The position numbers and the translations under genes were made by a program. The notes under the pieces are model-generated. The model did not search any database and was not told where the DNA came from. It saw only the letters and a program-made list of their open reading frames with translations. Of a stretch of DNA of 64,000 bases, positions 21,369 through 32,612 are shown in pieces; positions within the stretch are counted from its first letter, which is position 1; each line of letters begins with the position of its first letter. The stretch lies in the NCBI GenBank assembly GCA_963682175.1, contig OY821792.1:31308652-31372651 (forward strand), given 5' to 3'. Source of the DNA: Triglochin maritima. Lineage: Eukaryota > Streptophyta > Magnoliopsida > Alismatales > Juncaginaceae.

Positions 21369-21596
21369 GGCCCAAAATTTGCTCCGCGCCAGGCTTACCT
21401 CACCGGATGCATCACTCTCGCCAGACATTTTCGTGGTGTTTTTACTGATAAATTATGAATATACAAGACCGTAGACCTAATTTATAGACACGGGACGATA
21501 TGGGTATTAAATATATTGTTAAGGGCAATTTGGTAATTTCAAGAAGCGATTTAAGTAGTTTTGGAGCGACGTTTAGTAGTTCCCTATTTTTTTATT

Positions 21597-22027
21597 CAAG
21601 AATCCAATAGATTTTGAACTTTAAAATCTCACATCCTAGAGTATGATATTTTTGTATGATCTCAGACAAGAAGACAAGTGGCCTTAAGATGGGGAATCTC
21701 TGCCAAGACAACATCATCCCCAAGTTCATCACCACTCGTCCACTACACTCCTCTGCTGGAGTTGGTGGTGGCAGACATGTATTGGCTCTCTGTTTTTGTT
21801 TTGTGAAACACTTCTTGGTTGTGGTGCGATCTTACTATTTTTCTCATTGTACTAATAATAATATGAATATAAAATTGCCAGGAAACCAACCATTTACTTG
21901 GGAGTTGGGAATGGGTTTGCATTAAAAAAAACCATAAATATTGAACCATTGGAGTTGGGAATGGGTTTGCATTAAACCAACCATTCACCGGATTTAACGT
22001 GATCACTGCAGTCACTAGTCCAGTTGA
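21597..22027. other. Spacer with a 26-bp direct repeat
   Basis: No gene is seen. A 26-nt sequence beginning GGAGTTGGGAATGGG occurs at 21901-21926 and again at 21951-21976 (period 50). Confidence 0.6.
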
Positions 22028-22218
22028 CAAAAGTCAAAGATCTTTTACTTTTTGAAATTAAATAAATAACATATTTATTTAGTGTCACATGCAATTTTAC
22101 TTTCCTCATGCAACATTACGTTCTCAATACAACATTTTGTTTCCTTATGCAACATTTCATTTCCAATGTAACATTTGATTTACTCATGCAATATTTTACC
22201 AATGCAACTTATTCTGGA

Positions 22219-23641
22219 TAGGGGTGAGCTTCGGTCCAGGACCGGACCGAACCGGACCGGACCGGACCGGACCGAAACCCGAACTCCCAAAATTCTCGGA
22301 CCGAAGACCGGACCGAATTCGGTCTGGTCCGACCCGGACCGAACCAGTTCGGTTCGGTCCAAAACCGGACCGAACAGTATTTGCATTCAGCTCGTAGTTG
22401 ATCTGTCCCCTTCTCTCTATACTCCCTGAAGTGATCCCAATAGCCTGCTCTTCTCTTGGTTCGATCATCGTCTGATTTTGTACAATAATTTCGATCATCT
22501 TTCCTTTTTCTCACCGGAAGCAATGCGGGAGTAGTTGTAGAATTTTGACTTCGATCAGTATTTGTTTCTGTTGAGTGTTGGGAGCTCATCTGCATATGTG
22601 TAAATCCAATCAGAATTTACACCAATCTAACAAAAAAAAACAGGATTTGAATAAACAGGATTTTGACTTCGATCAGTATTTGTTTCTGTAATATTGTATA
22701 TTTGTATGTTCCAAAAAGTATCTAGAAGACTACAAACCAAACAGTATCTACCTGAACCTCTAAGCCAAAAAATATCTATCTGCAAAATGTAAGCAAAAAC
22801 AGGCGAGAAACATGATAAATCTGAACTAAAAGCAACAACAGAGTTGGCAAAATGATACCACAAAAAGTAAAGTAATAAATTAAACCACATATGTAACCCT
22901 AAAAGACAACACCACCCACAACCGAAAAAACTGATACATTCTCAGCATCATGAACATCATCAGCATATAAACTTATTGTTTACGTCGAGAGTGGAACCCG
23001 ATTTGCATATGTGAAAAAAAACACACAAGTTGAGAATCGAACCCTGTTGACGTCTGACGAGAGGCGGCCTGAGGAGGCAGCGTGAGGAGGAGGGCTGCGA
23101 GGAGGAGGAGGACGGGTGAGTGTTAAGGAGGGCGGATTTCGGTGAGGCGAACGGGTGGACGGATTTCGGTGAGGAGGTGAACGCGTAGACGGATTTCAGT
23201 GAGGCGGCGGCGTGAGGAGGCGGCGGCGTGAGGAGGAGGGCGACGTGAGGACTGAGGAGGGAGAGGGATTCGGGTGAGGCGGTGAGTGGCGTGATCTGAG
23301 ATGAGAGAGTTAGGGATTTCAGATTTGGGTGAGCTGAGGGATTTGGGTAATTGGGTATTTGGGTTTGCGGTTTGGGTAATTGGGTTTGGGTATTCGGGTA
23401 GGGTTTGGTCACCGGGTAATCGGGTTCTGTGGGTCGGGTTAGTCGGGTCGAACAAACCGCTTACCAATTACATTCGGGTTTCGGTCCGGGTTCGGGTTTT
23501 GGACCGGACCGGACCGAACCCGAATTTTCAAAATCTTTTGGACCAAAGACCGGACCGAAAAAATTCGGTCCGGTTCGGTCCGGACCGAAATTTTCGGTTC
23601 GGTCCGGGTACCCGGACCGAACCGAATTTTGCTCTCCCCTA
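22219..23641. mobile_element. hAT deletion derivative (TAGGGGTGAGC family)
   Basis: 1423 bp. The ends are TAGGGGTGAGC and GCTCTCCCCTA. They are flanked by a perfect 8-bp target duplication ATTCTGGA at 22211-22218 and 23642-23649. Subterminal regions are dense in GGTCCGG/CCGGACC motifs. It retains an N-terminal transposase fragment with a BED zinc finger on the minus strand. Both ends closely resemble the element at 60966-62334, though the interiors differ. Confidence 0.9.
22391..22595 (-). pseudogene. hAT transposase N-terminal fragment (BED zinc finger)
   Basis: The minus-strand frame starts MQMSSQHSTETNTDRS, then gives a basic stretch (RKRKDD, DRTKRR) and YWDHFREYREKG...AECKYC. This is the W-x-H-F and C-x-x-C part of a BED-type zinc finger, as found at the N terminus of hAT transposases. 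The frame then runs into the subterminal repeat, so the rest of the finger and the catalytic core are deleted. Non-functional remnant. Confidence 0.65.
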
Positions 23642-24240
23642 ATTCTGGACAGACACATAACCTAATCTGGACTGACACAAAACTTATTCGGGACAGACAC
23701 ACACTTTATTCTGGATAAACACACAATCTATTCTGGATAGACACACACCTTATTCTGGACAAACACAGAACTTATTATGGATACACACAACTTATTATGG
23801 ACAAACACAACTTATTCTTGACATACACATAACTTATTATGGACAGACATAGAACCTATTGTGGACAGACACAACCTATTCTGGATAAACACAAAACTTA
23901 TTATGGACAAACACAGAACCTATTATGGACACACACAACCTATTCTTGACAGACATAGACAGAACCTACTGTGGACAGACATATAACCTATTCTGGAAAG
24001 ACACATAACTTATTCTGGACAGACACATAACCTATTCGGAACAGATATAGAACTTATTATGGACATACATATAACATATTCTGTGCAGACACAAACTATT
24101 ATGGGCAGATACAAAACTTATTTTGGACAGACACACAACTTATTCTGAACAAACATAGAACCTATTATGGACAAACACACAACTTATTCTGAACAGTCAC
24201 AAAACTTATTCTAGACACAAAACTTATTCTAGATAGAATA
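23642..24240. repeat. Minisatellite, ~22-bp unit TTATTCTGGACAGACACA-like
   Basis: Roughly 27 degenerate head-to-tail units, each with a CTTATTCTGGACA core followed by GACACA or AACACA. One half-unit lies left of the hAT insertion (22206-22218), so the array originally began there. Confidence 0.85.
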
Positions 24241-24432
24241 AGGTGTGAGTTTTTCCATTTTAAGTTGTGGGTCTGTCCGTGGGGGAATCAATGGTTGCAT
24301 TGGGAAAATAAATGTTATATGGAAAAATGAAATATTGCATTGGAAAAGTAGAAGTTGCATGCGACACAAAATAAATTTATTATTTAATTAATTTTAGAAA
24401 GTAAAAGATATTTGACTTTTGATGAATATAAT

Positions 24433-25084
24433 GCTGACTAAATGAAAACGTCCTTTGTCGTTATCCCAGGAGTAGTGGTCTTCCATGGGACAAGCACTCC
24501 GTTGGGTGCTTTGACTTTTGCTCCAGTCTTGCATGAGCTGAATAAAAATCCAGAACTCCAAGTTTCACGTTTATTCTGGAGATTGGAGATTGGAGATGAA
24601 ACGATAAAAAAAAATTCTAAGTATAAAAATTATGCAATTTCAGTATTTCTGCCAATCAACCATATCCTAAGCTCAATGCATGGTTAGTGTGGAGAAGAAA
24701 ATTGGAAAATGCAAAATTTTCTTTCGTAGCATCATGTCCTTTCCTACCATGATCCTCTGAGGTGGGTGTGGGAGTTTGTTTTATTTATTTATAATCAGTC
24801 CTTTCCTACCATGATCCTCTGAGGTGGGTGTGGGAGTTTTTTTTTTATTTATAATTCGTTAATGATTATCATTGTCACGAACCATGACAAACATAAAAAA
24901 TAAGTTTGGGTAGTTACACCTTATGGGTATACAAAAATTCATCCATGCAAATGTTAACCAAAATAAGATGGCAGTAGTAGTGAACATGGAAGGTTGTTTA
25001 GCTTAAGTTGCAGGAGTTATTTATCTGCCCCAACACCCAACAGTGGTACCCCTCTTCAGCCATGCCAACTGAGTTAAGGCGGGA
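24433..25084. other. Spacer with a 62-bp tandem duplication
   Basis: No gene is recognised. A segment starting TCCTTTCCTACCATGATCC is duplicated in tandem at 24737-24798 and 24799-about 24858, nearly identical. Confidence 0.6.
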
Positions 25085-25087
25085 TTA

Positions 25088-25091
25088 ACAC

Positions 25092-25128
<37 letters not shown>

Positions 25129-25604
25129 TTACGGGCGGCCAGTTGGTGTGCCAACCCGGTGCTTGCCTAGGCGTTGGATGTTTCGGACAGACACCTGGGG
25201 CAGTAGGGTTGTGCATCTGGTCCGGACTGGACCATATTTTTTCTCGGGATCCGGTAAATGCTCAGCCCTACGGGGCGTCCTGGGGTGGGGGCACGTGTCC
25301 CCCCGTTGGCCTGAAAATATTATTTTTTGTTATTTGTTAAAAATGTTTATAAATTTCTTTTTAAATTATTTTTTAATTTTTTCTCTCCTGAAAATATGTT
25401 TTTTATTTGTTTTGATTTTGTAAAAAAATTTGTGATTTTTTTTACTCATAATTGATCTCTAAATGATGTGATGGGAAGAAAATGTAAGGCGGATGAGGTA
25501 ACTCAAGTGTGATTAATAATTTTTTGGTGTGTTGAACCAGCTACTGACGTGGTATAGAGAAGTAGCAGTCGCCTGAAGTAGTCCAAACACGGCTATTTAT
25601 GCTC
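25088..25604. mobile_element. PIF/Harbinger-like MITE with an expanded C tract at one end
   Basis: It is flanked by TTA at 25085-25087 and 25605-25607. The right end (ATTTATGCTC) matches the GAGCA(C/T) terminus of the neighbouring Harbinger element. The left end begins ACACACCC and runs into about 35 consecutive C (25091-25125) before GGTTTACGGGCGG. It shares a GGGGGCACGTGTCCCCCCG block with the elements at 26058 and 46505. A 67-bp hAT-like MITE is nested inside. No transposase. Confidence 0.5.
25204..25270. mobile_element. Very short nested hAT-type MITE (67 bp)
   Basis: The ends TAGGGTTGTGCA and TGCTCAGCCCTA are good inverted repeats of each other and resemble the ends at 5024-5229. The central GGTCCGGACTGGACC is palindromic. 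Flanking octamers are only partly alike (TGGGGCAG and CGGGGCGT). Confidence 0.5.
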
Positions 25605-25607
25605 TTA

Positions 25608-26054
25608 GGAGGGAGGTGTCTCACTGCATTGGAACGTGTTATTCGGTGGCTTTAGTCAATGCCAATGTTCTTGCTCGCTTAATGCTCGCTGAAGTCATCC
25701 CTCGTCTCTTTATTGTTCTTATCCAAGATTCAAAATAATCAAAAGAGTGATAAAACAAAAATTCACGAGAGTTTGAACATTGTCTAAAAATTCTATTATT
25801 ACATTCATTTGGTACCACCGAAAAGAAGACATTTATTAAAGAGTTCCATTCGCCGATCCCAAAATCGAGGTCATTTTAGACAGTAAGTTTAAAATTTGAG
25901 GTATTTTCTCTCATGACGTTTAAATTTGATGATGAAAGTTCGCATTGGAAGAAAGTTTCGCTCATGGGCTCATGGCACAAGTTCTATCAATATTCACATC
26001 TTATTAAGTTAAGTAACTAAGGCATCTACTACTAAAAGTTTAACAAGAGACACC
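25608..26054. other. Spacer, nothing recognised
   Basis: About 450 bp between two Harbinger-type elements. No gene or repeat structure is seen. Confidence 0.5.
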
Positions 26055-26057
26055 TTA

Positions 26058-27675
26058 CAACACCCTTAACGGGTGCTCTTTTTTCGCCCCCCGAAAAGCC
26101 CTCCCTTAACGGGAGGGCGGTGCCTAGGCGGCGCGCCCGATCCGGGGGGCACGTGGCCCCCCGATTGGTTTATTTTTTTTTATTTTTTTGTGTTTTGTTT
26201 TAAAGAAAAAATTATTTATATATAATTAGGATAATGTATTAATTAGGTAAATGGAAATTAAATTAATTAGGTTTTGATAATTAACTGAAAAATTATTTTA
26301 TGATTAATTAAATTATTTTTGATTTATTTAGATAAAAGTAAAATTAAAAAAATCATAAACAAAACAAGAAAGAGTAGTACAATACTCATAAACTTCGGAA
26401 ACAAAATACAATACAAATACAGATACGAAATACAACCGAATACGGAAAGGAAATGCAGTCCTCCTACAGATACAAAATTTAAACTACCACCGTATTAATA
26501 AACTACAACACACATATTAATATTACAAATGAAAACATGAGCACCTACAGAATACTTAAGGCAAAGCGAATCCACGACAAGAAACACACTTGAAAAATTC
26601 TGCGATGGTGTAATTAACAACTTCGGCTGTGAGTACCTTCGAAGACCCAATGCAAGTGACCTAGCACGACTACTTCACGTTGGTGAGCAGCGTGAGTTCC
26701 CAGACAGGATGGGAAGTATCGATTGCATGCACTGGGTGTGGAAAAAATTACCCGGTTGCTTGGATGGGCCAACATCAAGGGCGTAGTGGTAATGCCACTC
26801 TTGTCCTCGAGGCAGTGGCGTCGGCTGACTTGTGGATATGACACTCATTTTTTGGCACATCATGTTCATGCAATAACTTAAATGTCTTGCAACGATCTCC
26901 GATTTTTGACAACGTAATGGAAGGACGAGCTCCACCTGTGAATTTGAGGTAAACAGTTCTCAATATAATATGAGATATTATCTTACTGATGGTATTTATC
27001 CGAAATGTGCAGCATTCATTCTGTCCATCGTTCATCCACAAACACCGAAAGACATGTTATTTGCTAAACGACAAGAAACAACACGCAAAGATGTAGAACG
27101 CGCATTTGGAGTCTTGCAAGCGCGGTTCGCGATAGTGAAGAAGTCATCTCTTGCATGGAGTAAGGTTGTACTTAACAAAATAATGACAGCTTGCATTGTA
27201 ATGCATAATATGATAGTGGAGGATGAACGTGATTCCTTCAGTAATTTTGGAGATTAGAACGAATTTGTTGATGACCAACTTAGAAATTCTGTGAACGACG
27301 CGGTTCAGTATTCCACTGACGGTGTAGTGGATATTATTAGGTACTTGAGAAGGAGAGATCAATTGCGTGATCACACCACACATTTGAACCTTAAAGTCTA
27401 TTTAATCGACAATATATGACAACGATTTGGAGGAAATGCGTTTTGATGTATTTTAAGTTTAGTATTTAATGATGTATTTTTAGTTTTATTTTTTAAATTT
27501 CCAGTTAATGTGCTATGTAATGTGGTTTCCTAATTTTTAATAATATTTTCATATTTATTAATTAAATGTTAATTAATAACGAATGAATTGATGTACTGAC
27601 GCGACGAAAAGAAAGATTGATGTGACTGAGAGAGAAATTAAGACCGAAAACTTCCAGTCACCTTAAATGGTGCTC
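26058..27675. mobile_element. PIF/Harbinger element with decayed transposase
   Basis: 1618 bp, flanked by the target duplication TTA (26055-26057 and 27676-27678). The left end CAACACCCTTAACGGG and right end CCTTAAATGGTGCTC are imperfect inverted repeats. A GC-rich subterminal region with CGGGGGGCACGTGGCCCCCCG follows the left end. It contains the remains of a Harbinger DDE nuclease. Confidence 0.8.
26565..27255 (+). pseudogene. PIF/Harbinger transposase (DDE nuclease) pseudogene
   Basis: The first readable block gives YLRRPNASDLARLL, then GEQREFPDRMGSIDCMHWVW, the region around the first catalytic Asp. It runs to an in-frame stop near 26784-26786. Intervening sequence holds stops and frame changes. 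The last block (26970-27255) gives YYLTDGIYP, then FAKRQETTRKDVERAFGVLQ, then ACIVMHNMIVEDE, the C-terminal part of the nuclease family. The gene is broken and cannot make an active enzyme. Confidence 0.8.
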
Positions 27676-27678
27676 TTA

Positions 27679-28033
27679 TTGATCAGTAATATAGTCACGT
27701 TGACGCGACAAAGTGACCAGTCCTCGGATCCTTGCTTCCCATGTCAGTTTATACGACAAAGTACAGTAACCAAAACAACACATCCTTGCTTCCCATGTGA
27801 CCTCCTCCTTTACATTTACATTTACAATTACACCATTTTATTTACCGTAGCCTAGGTTGTGTTGTGGTGTGGTGTGGTCCACAGGCTGACCACTTCCTCT
27901 CTTTGTTCGAGAAAAGACCTGCCATGCCAAAATTTTGAGTGACCAAAGCAAACCTTCCATCCAATCCTCTTCTTTAGTCGTTGCCCACTCCCCAACTCAT
28001 GTAACTAATTTTCATTCAAATCTATTTAAATAC
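27679..28033. other. Spacer, nothing recognised
   Basis: About 350 bp with a duplicated CCTTGCTTCCCATGT motif (near 27730 and 27784). No gene is seen. Confidence 0.45.
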
Positions 28034-28036
28034 TAA

Positions 28037-28300
28037 GGATGCGTTTAGTTTGGACTCGTTAGTATCAACTTCCAACATTAATGACCAAAGAAATTGCTCC
28101 TCACCCTCACCAATGAACAAATCCACACCACCAAGGTTGGAGCTAGTGAAGCTCCTCCTAGCGAGCTTCACTCGCTATGCAAAATGTTACAATGAAATCC
28201 ACACTGGGAGCTGGGTGGTTGGCCGTTTGGACGTAATTTTCGCACCGTAGCACCTTCCAGGGGTTGGAGGGGCTAGAAAAGGTTGCAACCAAACACAACC
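28037..28300. mobile_element. Tourist-like MITE
   Basis: 264 bp, flanked by TAA at 28034-28036 and 28301-28303. The ends GGATGCGTTTAGTTTGG and CCAAACACAACC are imperfect inverted repeats. The 3-bp TAA duplication fits the PIF/Harbinger-derived Tourist group. Non-coding. Confidence 0.6.
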
Positions 28301-28303
28301 TAA

Positions 28304-29087
28304 ACCTCTCATGATAATCATATCTTAGCACTTTTTTCACCAGAACGTCCAAGATAATTGATAGATCTTTTACAACAATGTACGACCGCTTGAGCTTCGT
28401 AAATACACCTCGTAAATACAAACATTACTTACAATTCTGCTTTTCCACTTTTTGCCTTCTCGCCCTTCACAACCTTTGGTGGTCACATTTTTGACGTGAT
28501 AAATCAAAATATGGAAACATAAGTGACAACAATTACATCATAAACAATTACACAAACCAACAGTAACAAGGTAAGGGTGATTATGAAAATACGACAATCA
28601 CCCTTTTATACTTTCGTTTTGTAATATTTTATCTCCTTACAGTTTAAGATTATATTATTTGTTTCACATAGTCATCGATATTTCTTAATTAGACATCTGA
28701 TACGATCCAAACTTTAACATAAAGTTAGATGTACGAGTGTTTTAGGTAAATAACTACAAAAATCGAAAATAACATCGAATACGTGCTAAAATAATAAATT
28801 CTTAAATTTCAAGCAAAAGAAGGTAAAATATTACGAAATAAAAAAAATGGAATCACATTTTTAAAGTTCAAGCCAAAATAAAATCAAAACATAATTGAGA
28901 AAAGACAAACCATAATTAACCCAAAAAAGAAATATTAATAAAGTTTGTGTTGTCTTTACTATTGAGTAGAATAATAATAATAATTAGGATTAACTCCACA
29001 ACTTATTAATAATAAAACACCAACCCTCCCTTCCCTCCCACCATTTATAAACCTCCAAAACCCAAAAAACAACTTCACCATCGAACA
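28304..29087 (+). promoter_or_regulatory. Upstream region of the thaumatin-like gene
   Basis: AT-rich upstream DNA. A TTATAAA box at 29045-29051 lies 37 bp before the ATG at 29088, so the 5' leader must be very short. No other element is asserted. Confidence 0.5.
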
Positions 29088-30851
29088 ATGGAGCTCCAAC
29101 TCCTTTTCCTCCTCTCCATCTTCTTCTTACTCCTCCTTCTCCCCCCTCAACCTTCCACCGCCACAACCCTAACACTCCACAACAACTGCCCCCACCCAGT
29201 CTGGCCAGGCATCCAACCCAGCGCCGGCCAACCCATCCTCGCGCGCGGCGGCTTCCACCTCCCGCCTTCCACCACCCACTCCCTCCGCCTCCCCCCGAAC
29301 TGGTCCGGCCGCGTCTGGGGCCGCCAGGACTGCGTCTTCGACCACACCGGCAGAGGCCGCTGCGCCACCGGGGACTGCGGGGGGACTTTGTTCTGTAACG
29401 GTGCCGGTGGGGCCCCGCCGGCGACGTTGGTTGAGATCACTCTCGGAAAGCTGGATTTTTACGATGTTAGTCTTGTCGATGGGTATAATATCGCGGTTTC
29501 CGTCGTGCCGGTTAGGGGGAAGGGGGGGAAGTGTGGGTATGCTGGCTGTGTTAGGGATCTCAATCTTGTTTGTCCTGTTGGACTTCAGGTAATTTTAATC
29601 ATAATATTTTATTTATTTTTTTGGAGTTCAGATCATCAGATGAGTTGTGTTTGTTGGTAATGATATGAATATCCTTGTTGTTAGGACTAAGGAGTAAATG
29701 AGTTGCACATTGTACTCATCATCTGTTTTGGAACAGTAAAAATTGAAGTTAAATTTAAAACAAGTTATGTCTTGGGAATGGTAGATTTTTAGTTCCGAGT
29801 TAACTAATAGACAATAGTATGTTTGAGATTCTTTTTTTAAAAAAATTGGAGTGGTATTATATGTAGTAGTTAAAATTGAAAAAAGTTCGTCCTTCATTGT
29901 TACCAGTAAATGAGTAGTACATAAATTGTATTAGCCGGTAGATTTTTAGTCTAGAGTATCTTTAAATGATCAAAAGCATAGTTTAATAATGCTCTTGCTC
30001 GTTAGAGGAAAAAACCATTTTAGGTTGTCTAATAGACTCCAAGCTAATTCGTAAATAATTTGAGCCCTTCTCATTGATTGGGGGCTGCATGTTGAAATTT
30101 TGCATGATGGTCGGTGAGGAACTTTCATGTAGATGAATGATGTTGTTGGTAACTTTATTCTTTTCTCTCACGCATGGAAAGCTTCACATACAATTTTAAG
30201 ATAAACTAAACTAGTGATGTGAAACTTGATCAAGATCACCTACAGCTTCATATTTTAAAAACGTGCGACATTTATTTTTTAGCACCGTCTAGATTAGTTG
30301 TTTTAGAAGCTGTCTGTAGCCTATGATCTTTGATTTGGTTCAAGTTTAGGTGTTCATAGGGCCTTTAAAGTAATGCTGCTTTCAAGCTAAATCCTTTTAT
30401 TATAACAACTTCAGTCCCTCTGGGAATGTGACTGTGAGTATTCACAAGAAAACAGGGCCTTCCTTCTAAAGTTTATTTTAATCTCAAGTGTGGTAAGAGT
30501 GTCTCAGTACATAATACTCCCTAATGTCATATTAAGTGCATCAAGTTTTATTAGTTAGTTGTGAGCCTTTATTAATTATCATCACGTCACGTGCATATAC
30601 AATTAATACAGGTGAGAAGTGGGAGGAACAACAGGGTGGTGGGATGCAAGAGTGCTTGCTCAGCCTTCAACACTCCCAGGTACTGTTGCACAGGCATCTT
30701 TGGAGGTCCCCAACAGTGCAAGCCCACAGCCTACTCCAAGCTTTTCAAGGAGGCATGTCCCAGGGCTTACTCCTACGCCTATGATGATCCCACCAGCATA
30801 GTCACCTGTGTTGGTGCCAGCTATCTAATTACCTTCTGCGCCACTCACTGA
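29088..30851 (+). CDS. Thaumatin-like protein (PR-5 family), two exons, 246 aa
   Basis: Exons 29088-29588 and 30612-30851, joined in phase 0 by a GT-AG intron. The first ~25 residues form a Leu-rich signal peptide ([14 protein letters not shown]), so the protein is secreted. The mature part starts at [17 protein letters not shown]. It has the family signature [10 protein letters not shown] and 16 cysteines, the number that forms eight disulfides in large thaumatin-like proteins. The acidic-cleft residues look present: Arg in RVWGR, Glu in VEITLG, Asp in [13 protein letters not shown], and Asp in the YAYDDPTS region. The C terminus is TFCATH. Members act in the apoplast on fungal cell walls or in development; the precise role is not deducible here. 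A CT microsatellite lies directly in its 3' UTR. Assignment is secure. Confidence 0.93.
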
Positions 30852-30855
30852 CCCT

Positions 30856-30860
<5 letters not shown>

Positions 30861-30893
<33 letters not shown>
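30861..30893. repeat. (CT)n microsatellite in the 3' UTR
   Basis: About 16 CT units start 10 bp after the stop codon of the thaumatin-like gene, followed by a short GT run (30898-30911). Confidence 0.95.
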
Positions 30894-30897
<4 letters not shown>

Positions 30898-31654
30898 AGT
30901 GTGTGTGTGTGTATTTCTTGGTTGAATTTTTTTAATGTTAGCAGCAGCAGGAGTTTAAGTTACAGTTGTTTGTGTTAGTTGGGCAAACATGAACTCTGTG
31001 TTTTGATGAGACAGTCAACTCATTAAGTTTATTACTTTGGTGGTGGAACTCTTGCATGTCGATGTTTTTCTTTGTTGAGAATTATGCATGTTGATGTCTC
31101 TTCCATGAGTGTTTGGGTTGATTTTGATTATTTTGGTGGGGATTGCGGATTCACTTCCTATCATAGCACCAGTTATTATCATCGGGAGATTTGAATCGAA
31201 CTTGCGTTCTCGACTTAAACCGAACGTACACAATGCCAATGAATGTCATCTTATATTCTTGCTTACCCTTTTGAAGTTAAAATTGTAACATAATTTATTT
31301 CTAGGTTGGTGGGGGACATGTGAGTTGAGATTGGAAATTGGAATCGACGTTAGCAGAGCATGTGATATAATATCATCAGCTGTCTACTACTTTGTTTGCA
31401 GCTTTGTCTCGTTGGTGTTATGGCCATTGATATGCGTTCCACCACGACTATTTCTCACTGGAAAAGACAACAGTCATCCGACAACGTTGTCGATTCGAAC
31501 GAAGATTTTTAAAAATATTATTCTGCCAAAAATGAAAAGTTGGTGGGTCGAAAATCTTGTGAAAATGGTCTTAATAGAAGCTATCGGCCTACCAAAGTTT
31601 GAGCCCACATACACTTCTCCATGCATCAATTTATATAAGGGAAATGTTTGTTGA
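30894..31654. other. 3' flank of the thaumatin-like gene
   Basis: Likely 3' UTR for the first 100-150 bp, then unassigned sequence. A 109-codon open frame at 31325-31654 shows no family resemblance that I recognise, and I do not call it a gene. Confidence 0.4.
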
Positions 31655-31844
31655 ACGCAGTGCGTCACAGACGCGCTCTACGTGGACATCCATGTCAGCC
31701 CTTACGTGGCTAAAGCATGAATGTTTTTTTGTTTTTTCTTCCTGATGTCCACTCAAATCACATTAAATGTGTTTCAACTCAGCACGTTCTCTCTCTCCAC
31801 CCAAATACAAATATGATGACACTCTTTCTTTCTTCTTCATTCTT

Positions 31845-32355
31845 TCTCTCCAGAATAAATCACCATTTCGAGCAAGATATTAGGTCGAAGAAGCGTCTGA
31901 TGCCGACTCCCTGGATTCTTCACAACGTAAGCAGCGTGAATGGGACGGTGCGAAGACTTCCCGATGTTCTTGTCAGCGTTAGCATCGTGAATGTGACGAT
32001 CCGGTGGTGAAGACTTCGCACCACAACATCTTTGCTGCACTGTTGGAGTGCCCGTGACAGAAAAAGAATGAAGAAGAAAGAAAGAGTGTCATCGACCGTC
32101 CCATTCACGTTACTTACGTTGTGAAGAACCCTGAGAGTCGGCATCAGACGCTTCTTCGAAATAATATCTTGCTCGAAATGGTGATTTATTCCGGAGAGAT
32201 GTACAACGCTCCGTGGTGAAGACTTACGTATGTTCGGTTTATGTTGTACATCTCTCCGTAATAAATCACCATTTCGAGTAAGATATTACGTCGAAAAAGC
32301 GTCTGATGCCGACTCCCAAGGTTCTTCACAACGTAAGCAGCGTGAATGAGACGGT
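31845..32355. repeat. Three ~105-bp repeat copies forming two overlapping hairpins
   Basis: Copy A (31845-31949, +), copy B (32094-32198, inverted) and copy C (32251-32355, +) share AATAAATCACCATTTCGAG, GCGTCTGATGCCGACTC and TTCTTCACAACGTAA blocks. B can pair with A or with C. The B-C loop is itself palindromic (GAGAGATGTACAAC...GTTGTACATCTCTC). Confidence 0.85.
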
Positions 32356-32612
32356 CATGTTTAAGTCTTACATCTTCTTTCCGATTTACTGGGAAAATAT
32401 ATATTATCTTTGTAATTTGTGCGTGCTTGTGTTTGTATTGTTTGTTTGTGTGTGATTTACTGGGAGAAGATATATTATTTTTGTAATTTTTGTGTGTTTG
32501 TGTTTGTGTTTGTATTGTTTGTTTGTCTTTGTACTCTCATTGTATCTTATTGTGTAATAGTTACCATCAATAATATGTACCATCAATATCTCATTGTGCT
32601 CTCATTGTATCT

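Larger units (their letters stand above)
15283..21596. mobile_element. Mutator-like element (MULE) with PMD, transposase and OTU coding
   Basis: The left end (15283-15370) and right end (about 21520-21596) are inverted repeats of roughly 80 bp. They share the blocks TAAATCGC and TTGAAATTACCAAATTGCCC, plus an AATAAAAA(AA)TAG start. Inside each end lies an array of AGACGCC/GGCGTCT palindromes (15562-15755 and 21113-21368). Between them are a plus-strand plant-mobile-domain pseudogene and, convergent to it, a minus-strand transposase with an OTU protease domain. No clear 9-bp target duplication could be read next to the ends, so the outer borders are approximate. Confidence 0.75.
22028..24432. 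mobile_element. Non-autonomous DNA transposon carrying a 22-bp minisatellite
   Basis: The left (22028-22210) and right (about 24240-24432) ends are long imperfect inverted repeats. Both contain AAAAGTCAAA-ATCTTTTACTTT, an AT-rich block, GTGTC(A/G)CATGCAA and repeated ATGCAAC(A)TT motifs. Between them is a tandem array of TTATTCTGGACA-type units. A hAT element (22219-23641) has split the element near the left edge of the array. The long repeat-containing inverted ends suggest a MULE-like element, but I see no transposase and no clear target duplication. Confidence 0.55.

Noticed and set aside
22196..23702. Frames reading FGPDRTGPN and RSGPVRSGP repeats
   Set aside because: They are translations of the GGTCCGG/CCGGACC subterminal repeats of hAT elements; the same happens at 60931-62411.
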